Assembly (NCBI GenBank): GCA_017513125.1
Contig: JAFWDI010000001.1
Coordinates: 62,001 to 126,000 of the forward strand
Direction: 5' to 3'
DNA: 64,000 nucleotides
From: Lachnospiraceae bacterium
GTDB lineage: Bacteria > Bacillota > Clostridia > Lachnospirales > Lachnospiraceae
Program-made: the position numbers and the translations under genes
In this document: piece by piece, positions 58,669-64,000 of the stretch
Layout: every line of letters begins with the position of its first letter
How positions within the stretch are numbered: position 1 is the stretch's first letter
Notes under the pieces: generated by a model
Told to the model about the DNA's origin: nothing
The model's input: the letters and a program-made list of their open reading frames with translations, nothing else
The model's database searches: none

Positions 58669-61203
58669 TCAGCCGCCCGCCGCGGCCTCCCGCAGGCCCG
58701 CATAGCCCTGGGCCATGTGATCCTCGCCGTCTTCCCCATGCACGCCCTCAGGCGACCCGAGCAGGTCGAACAGATCGTCCTGCCGGTTATTTCCGCCGAA
58801 CGTGTAGTTATACTGCCACATCCAGTAGTCATTGACCACGTTCTGGATCTCCGGCGTGGCATGCACCTGGTCCCAGGCCGTAAAGTTTCCGTCCGCGTCG
58901 ATCAGGCCCATGTGGCCGATGACCGGATACTGTTCCATCTGGTCGAGCAGGAACTCCTGGTACTCCGTGGTCTCGACGCCCGCATAGCGGAGAGCCAGCG
59001 CTCCGAGATAGTTCGCGGACAGATCGTCGATCTCCTCGAACTCCCAGTCGTAGTTCGTCCAGATGAACGCCGGGGTCACGTAGCGCAGCTCGTACTGCTC
59101 CGAGGAGAGCGTGCCCACGTCCTGACCGAACAGGTCGTTCTGGAACGCGGTGCCCAGCGAAGGCCAGTGGTCGCCGAAGAAGACGATCATCGTGGGCTCG
59201 TCGACGTTCTCGAAATAGTTCAGCAGATAATCCAGCGCCTGGTTCGAGTATTTCAGCAGCGTCAGGTACTGGTTCGCCTTCCCGTAGTAGTCGTCGCTGT
59301 AGTAATAGACGTCCTGATTGAAGTTGTAGCCCGTGTAAGTGTAGGCGCCGTGGTTCTGCATCGTGATGTTATAGATGAAGAGCGGCTGGCCTTCGGGCTT
59401 ATCCTCATACAGATCCGTGATGAACCGGTAGTCCGCCATGTCGCTGACGTAGTCGCGCAGAGTCTCGTAACCCTGATAGTCGTCGATCGCGTAAAACTCG
59501 TCGAAGCCCATGTAGTCGTAAACGACGTTCCGCTTCCAGTTCTCGGGCAGATTCGGATGCATGGCCACGGTGCGCCAGCCCTGCTCGCGCAGGATGCTCG
59601 CGAGGCTGTATTCATTGTCCTGCGAATACAGATAGTACGGCGAAGTGCCCGAAGGCAGGAACGTCGTGCTGTTTCCGGTCAGGACCATGTACTCTGAAGT
59701 GCTGGTGCCGGAACCGTACACGTCCATATGCAGGCGCGTCGTGAACGTGTGCTCGTCCGCGTAGAGCCTGTCGAGCACGGACCAGACGTTCTCGCTGACT
59801 TCGATGTCCCGGACGTAGCGGAAGTCGGCGTAGCTCTCGTTCATGATGAAGATGATGTTCGTCGGTGTGATGTTCTCCGTCTCCGGCCCGCGTTCGACCC
59901 CGTCCGCGAGTTCCCGCAGCGAGTCCACACTGTAGCCGTCCGGCGAGGCAATGATCATGTCCCCGATCGAACTGAATGTGTTCAGCATGTAGCCATGCGC
60001 CTGATAGCTCTCGGTCAGACGCCAGTAACGCACGGTGATCCCGCGGTACGCGAGAAACTCCGTAAAGATCAGCAGACCGATAAAGATGACCGGCAGAACG
60101 CCGCCGATGACCGCTCCGATCAGATGTTTCCGTCCGTGCATGGGTTCGATGCGGCATTTGCTGGTAAACACGAACAGCGCCCAGGCCATCAGCAGCGCCG
60201 CGATCACGCCGTAGGTAAAGACCCAGCTGTAGGTGCCCGCCACGGTGAACGCGGTGTTTGCCGCCGCGAAATCGTAGGGCATGATCGGGTCGCCTTTCCA
60301 GCTCGAGACGAAATAGTTCGTGATGCCGTAGCTCGTGAAGATGATCTGCAGCAGCATCGACATGACGCGGACGCGCCCGGTCAGGAACCAGAAGAAACAG
60401 AAGATCGCGTAGAATATGGCGATGTTGTATCCCCAGGCGTAGTACTCCATCGTCGAAACATAGCCGTTCGCGGTCTCGAATGTGATCAGCGTGAAGAGCG
60501 GGGTCAGCCCGAGGAACAGGTTCTTCGCGATCTTCCCTGCCTTTTCATAGCGTGCTTTCGCCTTCTCGCTCAGATCCGACGGGTCCAGGTCGAACAGTCC
60601 GAAGAACAGCAGCAGGATGCCGCATGCGCCCAGGACCGCCATCGCGCCGATGCGGTAATGGAAGAACGTGACCGAAAGCGCGGACTGTCCCTCGCGCAGG
60701 CTCATCTCGTTATGGAACGCGGGGAAGACCCGCTCCCAGCGCTCGGGCAGCTTATACATCCGCACCATCGGGGCTTCCGAGATCTGCGTCGGAGTGTTCA
60801 GCGCGTGGATCGTAAGGACGTAGGTCTCGCCTTTCTCGAAGTGGATCTCTCCGACCGGGAGGTTCACGGTCATGTTTTCGCCCTGCCCCTGCAGGCCGAT
60901 GTTCTGCGAGAAGACGGTATTGCCTTCCTCGTTCGCGATCGACACTTCGAGAGTGCCGATCTGATCGCGGCAGTTGTCTACGGTGAAGGAAATGTCGACG
61001 ATGTCGCCGTGGATCGCGACGATATCCTGCGTGACGGTACGGTCATCCACCAGGCGGACCCACGAAAACGCCTCCTCGCTGCCGTAGATCAGGCTCTCGC
61101 CCGCGACCGAGGAAAAGTTCTTAATGCATAAAAAGACCAGAAAAATAAAAAAGCAGATCGAAAAGACCAGTGTGGCCTTACCTTTTGCGACTTTTAAGTT
61201 CAA
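58669..61203 (-). CDS. LtaS-like phosphoglycerol transferase (sulfatase fold) with extra N-terminal domain
   Basis: Predicted extracytoplasmic enzyme that builds or decorates a glycerol-phosphate polymer. The 844-residue product starts with TTG 61201-61203 (GGACGGAG ahead). Order: membrane helix (about 11-27), an extracytoplasmic beta-domain (about 35-155), about five membrane helices (about 185-390), then the catalytic domain with NESYAD (Glu456), the nucleophile Thr500 in YGSGTSTSEYMVLTG, and metal-binding FFGDHWP. Standard LtaS is about 650 residues and has no such N-terminal domain. The C-terminus has a Gly/Ala-rich end. Single-gene unit. Confidence 0.88.
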   Translation of the reverse strand: MNLKVAKGKATLVFSICFFIFLVFLCIKNFSSVAGESLIYGSEEAFSWVRLVDDRTVTQDIVAIHGDIVDISFTVDNCRDQIGTLEVSIANEEGNTVFSQNIGLQGQGENMTVNLPVGEIHFEKGETYVLTIHALNTPTQISEAPMVRMYKLPERWERVFPAFHNEMSLREGQSALSVTFFHYRIGAMAVLGACGILLLFFGLFDLDPSDLSEKAKARYEKAGKIAKNLFLGLTPLFTLITFETANGYVSTMEYYAWGYNIAIFYAIFCFFWFLTGRVRVMSMLLQIIFTSYGITNYFVSSWKGDPIMPYDFAAANTAFTVAGTYSWVFTYGVIAALLMAWALFVFTSKCRIEPMHGRKHLIGAVIGGVLPVIFIGLLIFTEFLAYRGITVRYWRLTESYQAHGYMLNTFSSIGDMIIASPDGYSVDSLRELADGVERGPETENITPTNIIFIMNESYADFRYVRDIEVSENVWSVLDRLYADEHTFTTRLHMDVYGSGTSTSEYMVLTGNSTTFLPSGTSPYYLYSQDNEYSLASILREQGWRTVAMHPNLPENWKRNVVYDYMGFDEFYAIDDYQGYETLRDYVSDMADYRFITDLYEDKPEGQPLFIYNITMQNHGAYTYTGYNFNQDVYYYSDDYYGKANQYLTLLKYSNQALDYLLNYFENVDEPTMIVFFGDHWPSLGTAFQNDLFGQDVGTLSSEQYELRYVTPAFIWTNYDWEFEEIDDLSANYLGALALRYAGVETTEYQEFLLDQMEQYPVIGHMGLIDADGNFTAWDQVHATPEIQNVVNDYWMWQYNYTFGGNNRQDDLFDLLGSPEGVHGEDGEDHMAQGYAGLREAAAGG

Positions 61204-61401
61204 TGCTCCGTCCTTCCGGTGGACGCACCCGGCGCGAAAACCCGTGCGCCGGAATATGTCGGATTATGAGAATCAGATCAAACAACTTGTTTATTATACA
61301 TACTCCCGGGACTTTCGCCACTTAAAATCCTTTGTTTTTTTCTAAAGTAAAAAGAAATTTAAGAATTCTTAATCGGCGGGGCGAACCGGAACGTATTCGT
61401 G

Positions 61402-61407
61402 TATACT
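61402..61407 (+). promoter_or_regulatory. -10 box immediately before mutS2
   Basis: TATACT ends six bases before the ATG at 61414, so transcription would start at or next to the start codon. No -35 consensus and no ribosome-binding site are seen. Confidence 0.45.
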
Positions 61408-61413
61408 TACTTT

Positions 61414-63906
61414 ATGAATACGAAGGCACTGCACACACTCGAATATGACAAGATCGTCGCGCAGCTCTCCGAGTTCGCGCAGACCGCGGCCGGAAAGCGG
61501 CGCTGCGAGGCGCTGGTTCCGATGGACGACGTTGACGACGTCCGCGAGGCGCTGGCGTTCGTCAGCGACGCGAGGGACCGTGTGCGCCGGAACGGGCGGC
61601 TGTCGCTCGGCGGCGCGCGGGACATCACCTCCGTGCTCGCCGGCGCGCGCATCGGGGCCGTTCTCACGATTCCGGAACTGCTGGACGCGGCCTCGGTCCT
61701 CGAGACCGCGGAGCACGCGCGCTCCTGGGGAAAGACCGGCGACGGCGGGAACGGAGAAGACGGCCGCGATTCGCTCTGGCTGCATTTCGAACGTCTGGAG
61801 GGCGAGCCCTCGGTCTCGCGCGAGATCCGCCGCTGCCTGCTCTCGGACGACGAAGTCGCGAACGACGCGAGCCCGGGCCTAAAGACCGTCCGGCGCCAGC
61901 TCGCGAACAGCGAAGGCCAGATCCACACCCAGCTGAACCGCGTGCTGAACGCCTCGCGCGACATGCTGCAGGACGCGATCGTCACCATGCGCGGCGGGCG
62001 CTACTGCCTGCCCGTAAAGGCCGAGTATAAGGGCCGCTTCCCCGGCATGGTCCACGACCAGAGTTCATCCGGCTCGACGTACTTCATCGAGCCGATGTCC
62101 GTCGTGAAGCTGAACAATGAGATCCGCGAACTCCAGATCCAGGAGCAGAAAGAGATCGAAAAGGTCCTCGCGAAGCTCTCCGGCCTGGCCGCCGGCTGCG
62201 CCGACATCCTGAAGGAGGACACGGAGGTCCTCTCCGATCTCGACTTCATCTTCGCGAAAGCCGCGTTCGCGGACGCGCTCGACGCGGAGGCGCCGAAGTT
62301 TAACGACCGCAGGACCATTGACCTGAGGAACGCCCGCCATCCCCTGCTCTACCGGACGGAGGGACTCTCGCGCGCAGAGGCGAAGAAAAAGGTCGTCCCG
62401 ATCAGCGTGAAGCTCGGCGGCGATTACGATCTGCTCGTGATCACCGGTCCGAACACCGGCGGAAAAACGGTCTCGCTGAAGACCGTGGGGCTGCTGTGCC
62501 TGATGGGGCAGGCCGGACTGCACATCCCCGCGGACGACGGTTCCGAGCTGGGCCTGTTCACCGAGGTCTTCGCGGACATCGGCGACGAGCAGAGCATCGA
62601 ACAGAGCCTTTCGACCTTCTCCGCGCACATGACGAATATCGTGCAGATCCTCGCGCAGGCGGACGAAAACAGCCTCTGCCTGTTCGACGAGCTCGGGGCG
62701 GGCACGGACCCGACCGAGGGCGCCGCTCTCGCGATGGCGATCCTGGACCATCTGCACCAGCAGGGCATCCGAACGATGGCTACGACCCACTACAGCGAGC
62801 TGAAGGTCTACGCGCTGCAGTCGTTCGGGGTCGAGAACGCCTCGTGCGAGTTCGACGTCGAGTCGCTGCGTCCGACCTACCGGCTGCTGACCGGCATTCC
62901 CGGGAAGAGCAATGCCTTCGCGATCGCCTCGAAACTCGGCGTCGACGATCTGGTCATCGAGCAGGCGAAGGGCTACATCTCCCACGAAGAACTCGCGTTC
63001 GAGGACGTGATCAGCGACCTCGAGGAGACCCGGAAGGAGCTCGACAGCGAGCGCAGCGAGGCCGCAAAGTACCGCGATGAGATCGAACGGCTGCGGACGA
63101 AGATGGCCGGCACCGAAAAGTCGCTGGCCGCGCGCCGCGAGAAGCTGATGGCTGAGGCTGACGAGGAGGCACGGCAGGTACTGCAGGAGGCGAAGGACTT
63201 CGTCGACGAGACGATCCGCAGCGTCCGGAAGGTCACGGACGACCGCGAGATCATGAAGAGCCTCGAGCGCGAACGGCAGAAACTGAACGCACGGCTGAAG
63301 GACGCGGACGCGAAGCGTGCCGCGGCGGGGGCCGGCAGCAGCCGCGTGCAGGGAGCCGAGGATCCCGAGAGCGGAGTCATTGACCGTCCGCTCGCGAAGG
63401 AGGACCTGCATATCGGCGACCGGGTCCATGTGATCTCGATGGGCGTCGACGGCACGGTCAGCACACTGCCGAACTCGAAGGGCGACCTCTTCGTCCAGAT
63501 GGGCATCCTGCGCTCGAAAGTGAAGCTGTCGGACGTGCGGCTGATGGCCGAAGACAGCATCAGCTTCACGGACAAGGACGACAGGAAGCACAGCGAAGCG
63601 CGCACGAAGACCGGCCGGCACGCGGGCCGGGGCGACATCGATATGTCGAAGGCCATGAGCGTAGCGGGCGAGCTGAACCTGATCGGAAAGACGACCGACG
63701 AGGCGCTTCCGCTGCTGGACAAATACCTCGACGACGCCTACCTCGCGCGGAAAGAGACCGCGCGGATCATCCACGGGCGCGGCACAGGCGCGCTGAAGGA
63801 CGCGGTCCGGAGCATGCTGCGGAAGCATCCGCACGTGAAAAGCTACCGCTTCGGCGAGTTCAATGAAGGCGGAAACGGCGTGACCGTGGTGACCTTTAAG
63901 GAATAG
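61414..63906 (+). CDS. mutS2: MutS2 endonuclease/ribosome-rescue ATPase
   Basis: MutS-family ATPase linked to recombination suppression and splitting of collided ribosomes. I start at ATG 61414 (830 residues), not the GTG five codons upstream. It lacks the MutS mismatch-binding domain and has core domain (HTLEYDKIVAQLSEFAQT), clamp, Walker A ITGPNTGGKTVSLK, Walker B LFDELGAGTDPTEGAAL, a coiled-coil segment (about 515-640), KOW-like region and a C-terminal Smr nuclease domain (SVAGELNLIGKTTDEALPLL, RIIHGRGTGALK, HPHVKSYRFGEFNEGGNGVT). Usual length is about 780-800. No ribosome-binding site. Confidence 0.95.
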   Translation: MNTKALHTLEYDKIVAQLSEFAQTAAGKRRCEALVPMDDVDDVREALAFVSDARDRVRRNGRLSLGGARDITSVLAGARIGAVLTIPELLDAASVLETAEHARSWGKTGDGGNGEDGRDSLWLHFERLEGEPSVSREIRRCLLSDDEVANDASPGLKTVRRQLANSEGQIHTQLNRVLNASRDMLQDAIVTMRGGRYCLPVKAEYKGRFPGMVHDQSSSGSTYFIEPMSVVKLNNEIRELQIQEQKEIEKVLAKLSGLAAGCADILKEDTEVLSDLDFIFAKAAFADALDAEAPKFNDRRTIDLRNARHPLLYRTEGLSRAEAKKKVVPISVKLGGDYDLLVITGPNTGGKTVSLKTVGLLCLMGQAGLHIPADDGSELGLFTEVFADIGDEQSIEQSLSTFSAHMTNIVQILAQADENSLCLFDELGAGTDPTEGAALAMAILDHLHQQGIRTMATTHYSELKVYALQSFGVENASCEFDVESLRPTYRLLTGIPGKSNAFAIASKLGVDDLVIEQAKGYISHEELAFEDVISDLEETRKELDSERSEAAKYRDEIERLRTKMAGTEKSLAARREKLMAEADEEARQVLQEAKDFVDETIRSVRKVTDDREIMKSLERERQKLNARLKDADAKRAAAGAGSSRVQGAEDPESGVIDRPLAKEDLHIGDRVHVISMGVDGTVSTLPNSKGDLFVQMGILRSKVKLSDVRLMAEDSISFTDKDDRKHSEARTKTGRHAGRGDIDMSKAMSVAGELNLIGKTTDEALPLLDKYLDDAYLARKETARIIHGRGTGALKDAVRSMLRKHPHVKSYRFGEFNEGGNGVTVVTFKE

Positions 63907-63916
63907 ACCCGGGTGA

Positions 63917-63946
63917 TTGACAAACATATAACAAATCTTCTATAAT
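63917..63946 (+). promoter_or_regulatory. Sigma-A promoter for a gene beyond the right edge
   Basis: TTGACA (63917-63922) and TATAAT (63941-63946) with an 18-base spacer. A strong ribosome-binding site AAGGAGG (63991-63997) stands at the window end, so the start codon should lie within ten bases of the edge. The gene itself is not visible. Confidence 0.8.
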
Positions 63947-64000
63947 TTTACGGCGAAAAACATTGCAAAAGCCTGTTCCCGCAGGCAGCCAAGGAGGAAA

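Overview
This GC-rich window reads as a chromosomal segment of an anaerobic Firmicute, most likely a clostridial (Lachnospiraceae-like) bacterium. The indicators are a type III glutamine synthetase, the gatCAB amidotransferase, the cdaA-cdaR (c-di-AMP) pair, MutS2, RecD2, LytR-CpsA-Psr (LCP) proteins, a cell-wall sorting signal of the SPxTG type, an OhrR-type regulator, and the rpmG-secE-nusG-rplKAJL ribosomal order with Firmicute-style leaders. I see no rRNA, tRNA, CRISPR array, phage or insertion sequence. Gene density is high and most genes are on the minus strand.

Layout. 1-8.1 kb holds the 5' part of glnN, fba, a large L,D-transpeptidase, pncB and plsC. 8.1-9.3 kb holds a membrane-anchored beta-propeller protein. 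9.4-12.9 kb is the ribosomal/transcription operon (rpmG, secE, nusG, rplK, rplA, rplJ, rplL) with an L10-type leader. 13.0-17.6 kb is a five-gene membrane/c-di-AMP operon ending in a glycosyltransferase. 17.7-24.1 kb is mixed: patatin, Gfo/Idh/MocA oxidoreductase, NodB deacetylase with an odd tail, a small HExxH membrane protein, a DmpA-type peptidase, and ohrR-glutathione peroxidase. 24.2-26.9 kb has rplM-rpsI and a DUF4015-like putative glycosidase.

27-33.5 kb is rich in envelope proteins: an SPVTGD surface protein, an LCP ligase, a lipoprotein and a 1017-residue Cys-repeat/Ig-like secreted protein whose start overlaps the ispD stop. 33.6-36.8 kb is gatCAB. 37-42.7 kb carries a COG2509-like flavoprotein, a MerR/alpha-beta hydrolase divergent pair, a TIR-protein kinase fusion and a SIMPL lipoprotein. 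42.8-47 kb is a MarR-controlled heterodimeric ABC exporter. 47-53.7 kb has a second LCP with a very long cytoplasmic tail, comF, recD2 and mreB. 54-58.5 kb is a five-gene thiol/redox operon (two DUF169 paralogues, MarR, C_GCAxxG_C_C protein, CoA-disulfide-reductase/rhodanese) behind a promoter with a well-placed inverted repeat. 58.7-64 kb holds an LtaS-like phosphoglycerol transferase, mutS2 and the promoter and ribosome-binding site of a gene that starts beyond the edge.

The main themes are cell-envelope building (LCP x2, L,D-transpeptidase, NodB deacetylase, LtaS-like, PlsC, MreB, CdaA) and thiol/peroxide stress (OhrR-Gpx, DUF169 operon). The features I think most deserve follow-up are the TIR-kinase fusion, the DUF169 redox operon, and two unrelated envelope enzymes that both carry cytoplasmic tails with arginine at a five-residue period.
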